NCBI RefSeq assembly: GCF_900187965.1
Contig: NZ_FZNL01000008.1
Coordinates: 1-64,000, forward strand
Origin: Flavobacterium sp. ov086
GTDB taxonomy: Bacteria; Bacteroidota; Bacteroidia; Flavobacteriales; Flavobacteriaceae
DNA: 64,000 nucleotides
Direction of reading: 5' to 3'
A program made the translations under genes and the position numbers. The notes below the pieces were generated by a model. The model searched no databases. It was not told where the DNA came from and saw only the letters and a list, made by a program, of their open reading frames with translations. Positions 7,007 through 14,955 of the stretch are shown here, in pieces (within the stretch, counting starts at the first letter, position 1; each line of letters begins with the position of its first letter).

Positions 7007-8566
7007 TTATTTTAGAGTTTCAGCAATCATTAATGCACATTTTTCGCCGTCAATTGCAGCAGATATAATTCCGCCGGCATAACCTGCACCTTCTCCACAC
7101 GGATATAAACCTTTTATTTGCAAATGCTCATAAGTTAGAGGATCTCTAGGAATTCGAACCGGTGACGAAGTTCTGCTTTCCGGAGCATGCAAAATTGCTT
7201 CGTTAGTCAAATAACCTCGCATCGATCTTCCGAATTCTTTAAATCCTTCGCGTAAAATCTGTGATAAAAAACCAGGAAAAACCTGCCCCATCTCTACCGA
7301 AGTTGTTCCGGGAACATAAGAAGTTTTCGGAATATCTGCTGAAACTTTATTTTGTGTAAAATCAATCATTCGTTGCGCCGGAACTTTCTGCGTTTCTCCA
7401 GCCAAATGCCAAGCTTTTTGTTCAATACTTTTCTGGAACTCCATTCCCGCCAAAGCACCAAATTTTGCAAAGGGCTTAAAATCTTCCAATTTTAATTCGA
7501 TTACAATTCCCGAATTTGCTGTAGCCTGATCACGTTTAGATGGCGACCAACCGTTTGTAACCACTTCACCCGGGCTTGTAGCACAAGGCGCAATTACACC
7601 TCCCGGACACATACAGAATGAATACATTCCACGGCCATTAACTTGTTTTACGATAGAATACGGAGCCGGAGGCAAATGCTCTCCGCGATAATCGCAACTA
7701 TATTGAATACTATCTATTAATTCTTGTGAATGTTCTGCACGAACACCCAAAGCAAAAGGTTTTGCTTCAATAAAAATTTTCTTTTTATCTAATAATTCAA
7801 AAATATCACGTGCCGAATGTCCGGTTGCTAAGATTAATTTATTAGCAAGAATCTTATCTCCGTTTTGTGTTACGATTCCTTCAACTTCATTATTTTTTAC
7901 CAGAATATCAGTTACCCTTGTATCAAACAAAACCTGACCACCAAACTCGATGATTTTATTTCGGATATCTTCAATGATTTTTGGTAATTTATTCGTTCCG
8001 ATATGCGGATGTGCTTCTACCAAAATATCTTCAGAAGCTCCAAAAGCTACTAGAAGTTCTAAGATTCTGGTTACATCTCCACGCTTTTTAGATCGTGTAT
8101 ATAATTTTCCATCAGAATAAGTTCCTGCTCCTCCTTCGCCAAAACAATAATTAGAATCTTCGTTCACCAAATGATCTACATTGATTGCTTTTAAGTCACG
8201 TCGCCGTCCGCGAACATCTTTTCCACGCTCGATTACAATTGGCTTTAAGCCTAATTCAATTAATTGCAGAGCAGCAAAAAGTCCCGCCGGACCTGCCCCA
8301 ACAACAATCACTTCTTGTGCCGATGATACATCCTTATATATAGGTAGCTCAATTTTTGTTTCCTGAAAAGGTTCTCCCTGCAAATAAATAATAACTTTCA
8401 AATTGATTTTGATCGCTTTTTGACGTGCATCAATAGATCTTTTTAAAATAGAAACGTGTTGAATTCCCTTAGAAGAAACCTTTATTTGTTTAGACAAATA
8501 GTCTTTTAGCAACAATTCGTTTGCAGCTATTTCCGGAGTTACCTGAAGTAAAAGTTCTCTTGGCAT
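7007..8566 (-). CDS. FAD-dependent dehydrogenase (COG2509-type)
   Basis: A 519-residue flavoprotein of the uncharacterised COG2509 FAD-dependent dehydrogenase group. An N-terminal domain of about 80 residues precedes a Rossmann FAD-binding motif, VGAGPAGLFAAL (GxGxxG at 90-95). Further conserved blocks are CFGEGGAGTYSDGKLYTR (about 140-160), LATGHSARDIF (about 245) and a C-terminal YPCGEGAGYAGGI block that completes the FAD site. It is cytosolic. Substrate and acceptor are unknown. It is upstream of the acidic hypothetical gene at 5903 with a 9-nt gap, so the two probably share a transcript. A candidate -7 element is at 8614-8621. Confidence 0.87.
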   Translation of the reverse strand: MPRELLLQVTPEIAANELLLKDYLSKQIKVSSKGIQHVSILKRSIDARQKAIKINLKVIIYLQGEPFQETKIELPIYKDVSSAQEVIVVGAGPAGLFAALQLIELGLKPIVIERGKDVRGRRRDLKAINVDHLVNEDSNYCFGEGGAGTYSDGKLYTRSKKRGDVTRILELLVAFGASEDILVEAHPHIGTNKLPKIIEDIRNKIIEFGGQVLFDTRVTDILVKNNEVEGIVTQNGDKILANKLILATGHSARDIFELLDKKKIFIEAKPFALGVRAEHSQELIDSIQYSCDYRGEHLPPAPYSIVKQVNGRGMYSFCMCPGGVIAPCATSPGEVVTNGWSPSKRDQATANSGIVIELKLEDFKPFAKFGALAGMEFQKSIEQKAWHLAGETQKVPAQRMIDFTQNKVSADIPKTSYVPGTTSVEMGQVFPGFLSQILREGFKEFGRSMRGYLTNEAILHAPESRTSSPVRIPRDPLTYEHLQIKGLYPCGEGAGYAGGIISAAIDGEKCALMIAETLK

Positions 8567-8613
8567 TTTGTTTTATTTATTCAATTAGCTTTTCTATTTA
8601 TGAAAAGAACATG

Positions 8614-8621
8614 CAAAAATA
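8614..8621 (-). promoter_or_regulatory. Candidate -7 element of the COG2509 gene
   Basis: Minus-strand TATTTTTG fits TAnnTTTG, 48 nt upstream of the ATG at 8566. No clear -33 TTG is seen because the upstream side is occupied by a large inverted repeat. Confidence 0.45.
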
Positions 8622-8638
8622 ACATTTTGAAATGACTT

Positions 8639-8796
8639 TATATAATTAACCGCAAAGTGCGCTAAGATTTTTAATGGTATGGTTTTATAAAAACACAAAG
8701 TTCGCAAAGCTATATCAACAGAAAGCTTTGCGAACTTTGTGTTTTCTATGAGCAAAGTAAAATTAAATCTCAGCACACTTTGCGGTTAATTATATA
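8639..8796. repeat. Nested double inverted repeat (cruciform-like)
   Basis: Two perfect inverted repeats are nested. An outer 21-bp pair (8639-8659 with 8776-8796) encloses an inner 22-bp pair (8690-8711 with 8724-8745, 12-nt loop). Both carry a CGCAAAG/CTTTGCG core. The element fills most of the 300-bp divergent region between 8566 and 8867, and its short reading frames are by-products of the repeat. It could form an extended hairpin in RNA or DNA. Confidence 0.9.
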
Positions 8797-8829
8797 ATAA
8801 CTTTTCTCCTCTTCCTAAAATAGACTTTG

Positions 8830-8837
8830 TACCTTTG
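8830..8837 (+). promoter_or_regulatory. -7 element upstream of the 79-aa protein gene
   Basis: TACCTTTG fits TAnnTTTG, 29 nt before the ATG at 8867. No TTG is found at canonical upstream spacing. Confidence 0.5.
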
Positions 8838-8866
8838 CCTCTCTAAACCTTTGCACCTTTAAAAAA

Positions 8867-9106
8867 ATGTCTAGAAAAATAAAACTAATATGGGATTTCC
8901 GTGGTCCGGCATCGGCAAAAACTGCTGAGCATCACGAAATTCATTTGAAAGAATATATTGTGATAGAAAAACTTCCGCTAAATATTACTGGGTTTAAAAT
9001 CATAAACGAAATGCAGGCAATCGCTTTTATGGTTGTCACTGACGAAAATATGATTCAGGTAAGAGATGCTTTGAAACCGCATCGTGGGGAAGTATATACG
9101 GAGTAA
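8867..9106 (+). CDS. Small conserved-looking hypothetical protein (79 aa)
   Basis: I do not recognise a named family. The 79-residue protein starts MSRKIKLIWDFRGP and contains a His-rich stretch (AEHHEIHLKE, residues 20-29) followed by an alternating hydrophobic beta-like core (residues 31-60). It has no cysteine, no signal peptide and no membrane segment. The composition, with a ferredoxin-like or dodecin-like alpha/beta rhythm, suggests a compact cytosolic domain, possibly a metal-site or small regulatory protein; this is only a guess. It is a single gene with its own -7 element at 8830 and a convergent terminator region after it. Confidence 0.75.
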   Translation: MSRKIKLIWDFRGPASAKTAEHHEIHLKEYIVIEKLPLNITGFKIINEMQAIAFMVVTDENMIQVRDALKPHRGEVYTE

Positions 9107-9164
9107 AATTCCAAATTTTTAAATTCCAAACTCCAATTACTATGGAAAATTTCAAATAAAAAAA

Positions 9165-9202
9165 TCCAAATTCCAAACTATCGCTAGCACTTGGAATTTG
9201 GA
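9165..9202. terminator. Hairpin region between convergent genes
   Basis: Arms 9165-9176 and 9191-9202 are perfectly complementary (12 bp, 14-nt loop) and are surrounded by several further copies of AATTCCAAA/TTTGGAATT. The region 9107-9239 between convergent stops contains no gene. It probably ends transcription from both sides. Confidence 0.6.
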
Positions 9203-9239
9203 ATTTAAATATTTAGTATTCCAAAATTGGAATTTAACT

Positions 9240-11435
9240 TTAGTTCGCTACTTCACTAATAAATTTAATTCGCATTAAACGCAATTCATCAATATCATAA
9301 TCACCATCGAATTCTTTAAGAGCATCTTCGATTTTGTCTGATTCTGATTCCATGAAATAGTCGTGAATTTCTTCTTGCTGATCATCATCAAGCATATCAT
9401 CAACCCAATATTTGATGTTTAGTTTTGTACCTGAATAAACGATTTGCTCCATTTCCTTGATCAAAGCATCCATAGACAAACCTTTTGCAGAAGCAATATC
9501 ATTCAAGGATAATTTTCGATCTATATTCTGAATGATGTATAATTTATTAGCTGAGTTTACTCCTGTAGATTTCACCACTAAATCATCTGGGCGGATAATA
9601 TCATTATCTTCTACATAACGACTGATTAGAGCAACAAATTCTCCTCCGTATTTTTTTGCCTTACCCTCTCCAACACCATGAATATTGTATAATTCAGTTA
9701 AAGTCATTGGATATTTTAAAGCCATATCTTCAAGAGAAGGATCCTGAAAAACTACAAACGGAGGAACTCCTAGTTTCTTCGCCACTTTTTTACGCAACTC
9801 GCGCAACATTCCCATTAAAACTTCATCGGCTGTTCCTGACGATTTTGCTGCTGTTACGATTGCTTCGTCTTCAGATTCATTGTATTCATGATCTTCGGAC
9901 ATCATAAACGAAACTGGTTTTTTAATGTAGTTTAAACCTTCTTTAGTGATTTTAACCACACCATAAGTTTCAATATCTTTAGACAAATAACCTGCAACTA
10001 AAACTTGTCGAAGTAATGCCATCCAATATTTTTCGTCATGATCTGAACCTGATCCAAAAAATGATTGTGTATCTGTTTTGTGTGCTTTAATTACCGCATT
10101 TATGCGACCTATTAATGTGAACACAATTTCTTTTGATTTATAAATATGTTTGGTATCGCGAACAATTTCCAATAATTTAACGACTTGCTCCTGGGCTTCG
10201 ATTCTTGTTTTAGGATTACGAACGTTGTCATCCATATCTGCACCTTCGCCTGTTTCGCTGTCAAATTCTTCACCAAAATAATGCAACAAGAATTTTCTAC
10301 GTGACATTGAGGTTTCGGCGTAAGCCACAACTTCCTGCAATAAAGCAAAACCAATTTCTTGCTCAGCAACTGGTTTTCCGGACATAAATTTCTCCAGCTT
10401 TTCTACATCTTTATAAGAGTAATACGCCAGGCAATGTCCTTCGCCTCCATCACGTCCGGCACGTCCGGTTTCCTGATAATAGCTTTCAAGTGATTTTGGA
10501 ATATCGTGATGAATTACAAAACGAACGTCTGGCTTATCAATTCCCATTCCGAAGGCGATTGTTGCCACAACCACATCTACGTCTTCCATCAAGAACATAT
10601 CCTGATGTTTGGCGCGGGTTTTAGCATCTAAACCTGCATGATAAGGAACGGCACTGATTCCGTTAACTTGTAAAACTTCGGCAATCGACTCTACTTTTTT
10701 ACGGCTTAAGCAATAAATAATTCCGGATTTGCCTTTATGTTGTTTGATAAATCGAATAATATCCGACTCTATATTTTTCGTTTTTGTGCGAACTTCATAG
10801 TACAAGTTCGGTCTGTTGAATGATGCTTTAAAAGTGTTTGCATCAGACATATCAAGGTTTTTCAGAATATCTTCCTGAACTTTTGGGGTTGCAGTTGCGG
10901 TAAGTCCAATAATAGGAACTTGTCCTAATTGTTTAATAATGTTTTTCAGATTTCTGTATTCGGGCCTAAAATCATGCCCCCATTCTGAAATACAATGCGC
11001 TTCATCTATCGCAACAAATGAAATTGGCACGCTTTGCAAAAAAGCAACATATTCTTCTTTAGTCAAAGATTCTGGTGCGACATACAAAAGTTTGGTTAAA
11101 CCAGATGTTATGTCTTTTTTAACCTGCGCAATTTCTGTTTTGGTAAGAGACGAATTTAACACATGGGCAATTCCGTTTTCTGAAGAGAGGCTTCGAATGG
11201 CATCAACCTGATTTTTCATCAAAGCAATTAAAGGAGAAACAACTATTGCTGTTCCGTCCTGAATTAAAGCGGGTAATTGATAACAAAGAGACTTTCCACC
11301 GCCGGTTGGCATAATTACAAAAGTATTCTTTTTATCTAAAATACTCGTAATGACTTGCTCCTGCAAGCCCTTAAATTGGCTAAAGCCGAAATACTTCTTT
11401 AATTCCTTGTGTATTTCAATTTCGTTTGAATTCAT
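9240..11435 (-). CDS. recQ: RecQ-family ATP-dependent DNA helicase lacking zinc-site cysteines
   Basis: A 731-residue superfamily 2 helicase (3'-5' DNA unwinding in recombination and repair). Seen in order: Walker A TGGGKS (44-49), DEAHCISEWGHDFRPEY (144-160), TATATPKV (179-186), the QETGRAGRDG motif VI (321-330), an RQC-like region, and an HRDC domain (about 543-610, with FQDPSLEDMA). The C-terminus is acidic. In canonical RecQ the segment around RRKFLLHYFGE is framed by four zinc-binding cysteines. Here residues 374-408 contain none, with Ser and acidic residues in their place. The helicase core is intact, so this is a real gene and a divergent subtype rather than a decayed one. It is divergent from kdsD. 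Confidence 0.92.
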   Translation of the reverse strand: MNSNEIEIHKELKKYFGFSQFKGLQEQVITSILDKKNTFVIMPTGGGKSLCYQLPALIQDGTAIVVSPLIALMKNQVDAIRSLSSENGIAHVLNSSLTKTEIAQVKKDITSGLTKLLYVAPESLTKEEYVAFLQSVPISFVAIDEAHCISEWGHDFRPEYRNLKNIIKQLGQVPIIGLTATATPKVQEDILKNLDMSDANTFKASFNRPNLYYEVRTKTKNIESDIIRFIKQHKGKSGIIYCLSRKKVESIAEVLQVNGISAVPYHAGLDAKTRAKHQDMFLMEDVDVVVATIAFGMGIDKPDVRFVIHHDIPKSLESYYQETGRAGRDGGEGHCLAYYSYKDVEKLEKFMSGKPVAEQEIGFALLQEVVAYAETSMSRRKFLLHYFGEEFDSETGEGADMDDNVRNPKTRIEAQEQVVKLLEIVRDTKHIYKSKEIVFTLIGRINAVIKAHKTDTQSFFGSGSDHDEKYWMALLRQVLVAGYLSKDIETYGVVKITKEGLNYIKKPVSFMMSEDHEYNESEDEAIVTAAKSSGTADEVLMGMLRELRKKVAKKLGVPPFVVFQDPSLEDMALKYPMTLTELYNIHGVGEGKAKKYGGEFVALISRYVEDNDIIRPDDLVVKSTGVNSANKLYIIQNIDRKLSLNDIASAKGLSMDALIKEMEQIVYSGTKLNIKYWVDDMLDDDQQEEIHDYFMESESDKIEDALKEFDGDYDIDELRLMRIKFISEVAN

Positions 11436-11460
11436 TCTTTATATTAATGGATATTTTGTA

Positions 11461-11468
11461 TAAATTTG
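11461..11468 (+). promoter_or_regulatory. -7 element of the kdsD-tatC operon
   Basis: TAAATTTG fits TAnnTTTG. It overlaps the first possible TTG codon of the kdsD frame (11466), so translation must begin further downstream. No TTG is found at proper -33 spacing. Confidence 0.55.
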
Positions 11469-11522
11469 CAACACATAAAGATACAACTTTCTTTTATACA
11501 TACAAATTTTAAATATTCTGTT

Positions 11523-12488
11523 TTGATCACAAAAGAAAATATATTGGCAATCGCCAAAAAAACCATACTATCTGAAAGTGAAGCAATTACAAAGTTAATT
11601 GATTTTCTGGACGAAAATTTCTACGAAGCAACACAGCGCATTTACGAAACCAAAGGTCGATTGATCGTTACCGGCATTGGAAAAAGCGCCATTATTGCTC
11701 AAAAAATGGTTGCCACTTTTAACTCTACCGGAACGCCATCTATGTTCCTACATGCTTCAGAAGCCATTCATGGAGATTTAGGAATGATACAAAAAGAAGA
11801 CATCATTATTTGCATTTCGAAAAGCGGAAACAGCCCTGAAATAAAAGTTTTAGTTCCTTTATTAAAACGTTTCGGAAACACTTTGATCGCGATAACAGGA
11901 AATATGACTTCGTTTTTAGCCAAAGGTTCAGATTATGTTTTGAACACAACGGTTGACATGGAAGCTTGTCCTATAAATCTGGCACCAACAAACAGTACTA
12001 CTGCACAACTTGTAATGGGCGATGCTCTTGCGGTTTGTTTGATGGAAATGCGTGATTTTAAACCTGAAGATTTTGCGGTATATCATCCGGGAGGTGCTTT
12101 AGGGAAAAAATTATTACTTCGTGTTAAAGATATGATTGAACATTCGTTAAAACCAATGGTCGATCCGGGTACTTCAATCAAAAAAGCTATTTTTGAAATA
12201 TCAGAAAAAAGATTAGGTGTAACTGCCGTAATCGAAAATAATAAAATCGTTGGAATTATCACTGACGGAGATATTCGTAGAATGCTTAACGACAGAGATA
12301 CAATTGCAGATTTAACGGCTAAAGATATTATGTCAAAAAATCCTAAAACAGTATCGTCAGAAACTATGGCGGTTGATGCTTTGAATATTTTAGAAGATTT
12401 TTCTATAACACAATTGATTGTTTCAGACAACGGCGAGTACAAAGGAGTATTACATTTACATGACATTTTAAAAGAAGGAATCGTATAA
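11523..12488 (+). CDS. kdsD: Arabinose-5-phosphate isomerase, KpsF/GutQ/KdsD family
   Basis: Converts ribulose-5-phosphate to arabinose-5-phosphate, the first step of Kdo synthesis for the LPS core. The SIS sugar-isomerase domain (about residues 25-165) shows GIGKSAIIAQKMV, HGDLGMI and ISKSGNSPE. Two CBS domains follow (about 190-320), ending LHLHDILKEGI. The frame is open from 11466, but the -7 element covers that point. The family N-terminus (ITKENILAIAKK) starts at the TTG at 11523, which I chose as an alternative start codon; no ATG occurs in this part. The stop overlaps the tatC start by one base (TAATG), so it is co-transcribed with tatC and the AhpD-like gene. Confidence 0.88.
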   Translation: MITKENILAIAKKTILSESEAITKLIDFLDENFYEATQRIYETKGRLIVTGIGKSAIIAQKMVATFNSTGTPSMFLHASEAIHGDLGMIQKEDIIICISKSGNSPEIKVLVPLLKRFGNTLIAITGNMTSFLAKGSDYVLNTTVDMEACPINLAPTNSTTAQLVMGDALAVCLMEMRDFKPEDFAVYHPGGALGKKLLLRVKDMIEHSLKPMVDPGTSIKKAIFEISEKRLGVTAVIENNKIVGIITDGDIRRMLNDRDTIADLTAKDIMSKNPKTVSSETMAVDALNILEDFSITQLIVSDNGEYKGVLHLHDILKEGIV

Positions 12489-13303
12489 TGGCAAAGAAAA
12501 ACCTTGGCGAGATGTCATTTTTAGACCATCTTGAAGAATTAAGATGGTTATTAGTAAGAAGTACAATTGCAACAATGATAATGGCATTTGCTACTTATTT
12601 TGTTAGTGATTATTTATTTGATAAAATTATCTTAGGCCCAACCAGACCTACTTTTTTTACCTATGTATGGTTTTGTGATTTATCACATCAATTAGGTTTT
12701 GCGGATAGCATCTGTATTACCGAATTGAATTTCATCATCCAAAATACAGAAATGGAAGGCCAGGTTAACATCTTTGTATGGATGTGTCTTCTGGCTGGTT
12801 TCATCTTGAGTTTCCCTTATATTTTATGGGAAATTTGGAAATTTATCAGTCCTGCATTATATGTAAAAGAAAGAAAAAATGCTAAGGTATTTATATTCAC
12901 TTCTTCTCTACTTTTCTTTTTAGGAGTATTATTTGGATATTTTGTAGTAATCCCAATGTCTGTAAATTTTGTTGCTACTTTCTCTGTGAGTGATGTGGTA
13001 AAAAACCAATTTACGCTAGACTCTTATATGGGAATGGTAAAAACAAGTATTCTTGGTAGTGCAATCTTTTTTGAATTGCCAATCGCTATTTATTTCTTAA
13101 CTAAATTAGGATTAGTAACTCCTGATTTTTTAAGAAAATATTGGAAATATGCCGTAGTAATCATTTTAATTATTGCCGCAATTGTAACCCCTCCAGACGT
13201 AGTAAGTCAAACTATTGTAGCAATACCAATGTTGCTTATCTACGAAGTGAGTATCCTGATTTCGAGGATTGTTTATAGAAATAAATTGAAAGAAAATGTC
13301 TGA
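12488..13303 (+). CDS. tatC: Sec-independent protein translocase subunit TatC
   Basis: A 271-residue polytopic inner-membrane protein, the twin-arginine signal receptor of the Tat system. The N-terminal MSFLDHLEELRW is the TatC signature, followed by six hydrophobic segments. An extended periplasmic loop (residues about 45-95) contains two extra cysteines and is longer than in proteobacterial TatC. The conserved FxxPALxxxERK-like element appears as ISPALYVKERKNA (about 119-131). The start overlaps the kdsD stop and the stop overlaps the next start (ATG at 13296), showing tight translational coupling. TatA is not in the window. Confidence 0.93.
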   Translation: MAKKNLGEMSFLDHLEELRWLLVRSTIATMIMAFATYFVSDYLFDKIILGPTRPTFFTYVWFCDLSHQLGFADSICITELNFIIQNTEMEGQVNIFVWMCLLAGFILSFPYILWEIWKFISPALYVKERKNAKVFIFTSSLLFFLGVLFGYFVVIPMSVNFVATFSVSDVVKNQFTLDSYMGMVKTSILGSAIFFELPIAIYFLTKLGLVTPDFLRKYWKYAVVIILIIAAIVTPPDVVSQTIVAIPMLLIYEVSILISRIVYRNKLKENV

Positions 13304-13649
13304 TATCATACAAGAATTTAACGACTATCGTTCTAAAATGAACGAAAAATTATTAGCTGACAATAACAAAATTGTTAAGCGAATTTTTAATCTTGACACC
13401 AATGCTTATGCTCCGGGAGCTCTTGATGTAAAAACAAAAGAACTTTTAGGATTAGTAGCTTCAGCGGTTTTACGTTGTGATGATTGCGTAAAATATCACT
13501 TAGAAACAAGTCATAAAGAAGGCGTTACTAAAGAAGAAATGATGGAAGCAATGGGAATCGCAACTTTGGTTGGAGGAACAATTGTAATCCCTCATTTAAG
13601 AAGAGCTTACGAATTCTGGGAAGCTCTAGAAGAAGAAGCTGCAAATTAG
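13296..13649 (+). CDS. Carboxymuconolactone decarboxylase/AhpD-like protein
   Basis: A 117-residue all-helical AhpD-like protein. The CMD core with a CxxC redox motif (RCDDCVKYH, about residues 66-74) and a downstream His is the signature of AhpD-type disulfide reductases and alkylhydroperoxidases. It is probably cytosolic. It overlaps tatC by 8 nt, making it the third gene of the kdsD-tatC operon. The role in this operon is unclear; thiol redox protection is the plausible family function. Gamma-carboxymuconolactone decarboxylase activity itself is unlikely, since no aromatic-degradation genes are nearby. Confidence 0.85.
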   Translation: MSDIIQEFNDYRSKMNEKLLADNNKIVKRIFNLDTNAYAPGALDVKTKELLGLVASAVLRCDDCVKYHLETSHKEGVTKEEMMEAMGIATLVGGTIVIPHLRRAYEFWEALEEEAAN

Positions 13650-13667
13650 AAAATGTGTCAATTAGAG

Positions 13668-13704
13668 AATTAGATAATTTCCTAAAAACTGTAATTATCT
13701 AATT
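13668..13704. repeat. 12-bp inverted repeat plus AATTATCTAATT repeats
   Basis: Arms 13668-13679 and 13693-13704 are perfectly complementary around a 13-nt loop. Further AATTATCTAATT copies occur directly before lptB (about 13822-13843). It could be a weak terminator after the AhpD-like gene. The remainder of the 198-bp gap contains no gene. Confidence 0.6.
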
Positions 13705-13847
13705 TTGAAAGCGCAATATTTTGTTAATTCATTTATCTGATTGATTATTTTACTTTTAATTTGCCTCTTCTAATAAATTTTAAAATTGAATTGAGTTAGT
13801 TTTTCAATTATCTCATTTTCAAATTATCTAATTATCTAATTAAAATA

Positions 13848-14588
13848 ATGAAGCTAAGAGCCGATAATTTAATCAAAACCTACAAAGGTCGTAGCGTTGT
13901 AAAAGGAATTTCTGTTGAGGTAAATCAAGGAGAAATCGTGGGACTTTTAGGTCCGAATGGTGCGGGGAAAACAACTTCGTTTTACATGATTGTAGGGTTG
14001 GTAAAACCAAATTCAGGAAATATTTATCTGGATGATTTGAACATTACCGATTACCCAATGTACAAACGTGCTCAACAAGGAATTGGTTATTTGGCGCAAG
14101 AAGCTTCTGTTTTTAGAAAGTTAAGTATTGAAGATAATATTCTAAGTGTTTTGCAATTGACTAAACTTTCAAAAGAAGAGCAGATTGCAAAAATGGAAAG
14201 CTTAATTGAAGAATTCAGTTTAGAACATATTCGTACGAATCGTGGAGATTTACTTTCGGGAGGAGAACGTCGTCGTACTGAAATTGCACGTGCTCTGGCA
14301 ACTGATCCAAAATTTATTTTATTGGATGAACCTTTTGCGGGAGTTGACCCTGTTGCGGTTGAGGATATCCAGAGAATTGTCGCACAGTTAAAAAATAAAA
14401 ACATCGGAATCTTAATTACCGATCACAACGTTCAGGAAACTTTGGCAATTACCGATAAAACATACTTAATGTTTGAAGGTGGAATTTTGAAAGCCGGAGT
14501 TCCTGAAGAATTAGTTGAAGACGAAATGGTTCGACGTGTTTATCTTGGACAAAACTTCGAATTACGTAAAAAGAAACTTGAATTTTAA
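13848..14588 (+). CDS. lptB: LPS export ABC transporter ATP-binding protein LptB
   Basis: This 246-residue ATPase powers the LptB2FG complex that extracts LPS from the inner membrane. Walker A is GPNGAGKTT (35-43), the signature LSGGERRR is near residue 138, and Walker B/LLDEPFAGVDP is near 160, followed by an H-loop in ITDHNV. The GVDPVAVEDIQ continuation and the C-terminal YLGQNFEL are typical of LptB rather than other ABC proteins. The membrane partners LptF/G are not nearby. The upstream gap with repeats and the terminator at 14606 suggest a single-gene unit, though read-through from the kdsD operon is possible. Confidence 0.93.
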   Translation: MKLRADNLIKTYKGRSVVKGISVEVNQGEIVGLLGPNGAGKTTSFYMIVGLVKPNSGNIYLDDLNITDYPMYKRAQQGIGYLAQEASVFRKLSIEDNILSVLQLTKLSKEEQIAKMESLIEEFSLEHIRTNRGDLLSGGERRRTEIARALATDPKFILLDEPFAGVDPVAVEDIQRIVAQLKNKNIGILITDHNVQETLAITDKTYLMFEGGILKAGVPEELVEDEMVRRVYLGQNFELRKKKLEF

Positions 14589-14605
14589 AAAAGTTATATA
14601 GCAAT

Positions 14606-14646
14606 GGTAAAAAGTGAAATGTAAATTACTTTTTACCTTTTTTTTT
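14606..14646 (+). terminator. Rho-independent terminator of lptB
   Basis: A 10-bp perfect stem (14606-14615 with 14628-14637) is followed by nine T residues (14638-14646). Confidence 0.85.
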
Positions 14647-14675
14647 ACAAATTACATTTTTCATAAATTTCTCAA

Positions 14676-14897
14676 ATGAATTCACAAAAACCAACTCAGC
14701 AAGATTACAACAATTGGCATAACGATCCTAATAATTGGCATTTAGGAATGTTTTATTATAACAAGGAAGACAAAAGGATGTTTGTTCCCAAAAAATTAAA
14801 ATGGGCCGGTTTTACGATAAACTTTGCAAATACAAAAGCAATTTTAATTACGATTGCTTTCCTTTTCTTCATATATACTTTGACACAACTGAAATAA
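14676..14897 (+). CDS. DUF5808-like small membrane protein (73 aa)
   Basis: The N-terminal half has the DUF5808 pattern: a DPNNWHLGMFYYNKEDKR segment (17-34) followed by FVPKK and GFTINFAN. The function of the family is not known. The C-terminus (about 52-70) is one hydrophobic helix ending LTQLK, so the protein is probably a single-pass membrane protein with a cytosolic domain. It starts 30 nt after the lptB terminator and ends just before a strong bidirectional hairpin, suggesting a short monocistronic unit or read-through expression from lptB. Confidence 0.75.
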   Translation: MNSQKPTQQDYNNWHNDPNNWHLGMFYYNKEDKRMFVPKKLKWAGFTINFANTKAILITIAFLFFIYTLTQLK

Positions 14898-14903
14898 AAA
14901 TAA

Positions 14904-14950
14904 ACAGTCACAATTTTCGACTACTTTATAGTACTGAAAATTGTGACTGT
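14904..14950. terminator. Bidirectional terminator hairpin
   Basis: Perfect 15-bp complementary arms (14904-14918 and 14936-14950) lie between the convergent genes ending at 14897 and 14956, with A-rich and T-rich flanks. It serves both strands. Confidence 0.85.
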
Positions 14951-14955
14951 AAACT

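Noticed and set aside
8594..8776. A 60-codon minus-strand frame upstream of the COG2509 gene
   Set aside because: It is made almost entirely of the nested inverted repeat at 8639-8796 and has no independent coding signal.
13668..13843. The AATTATCTAATT repeats before lptB as a CRISPR-like array
   Set aside because: There are too few copies, the units are short and irregularly spaced, and no cas gene is present.
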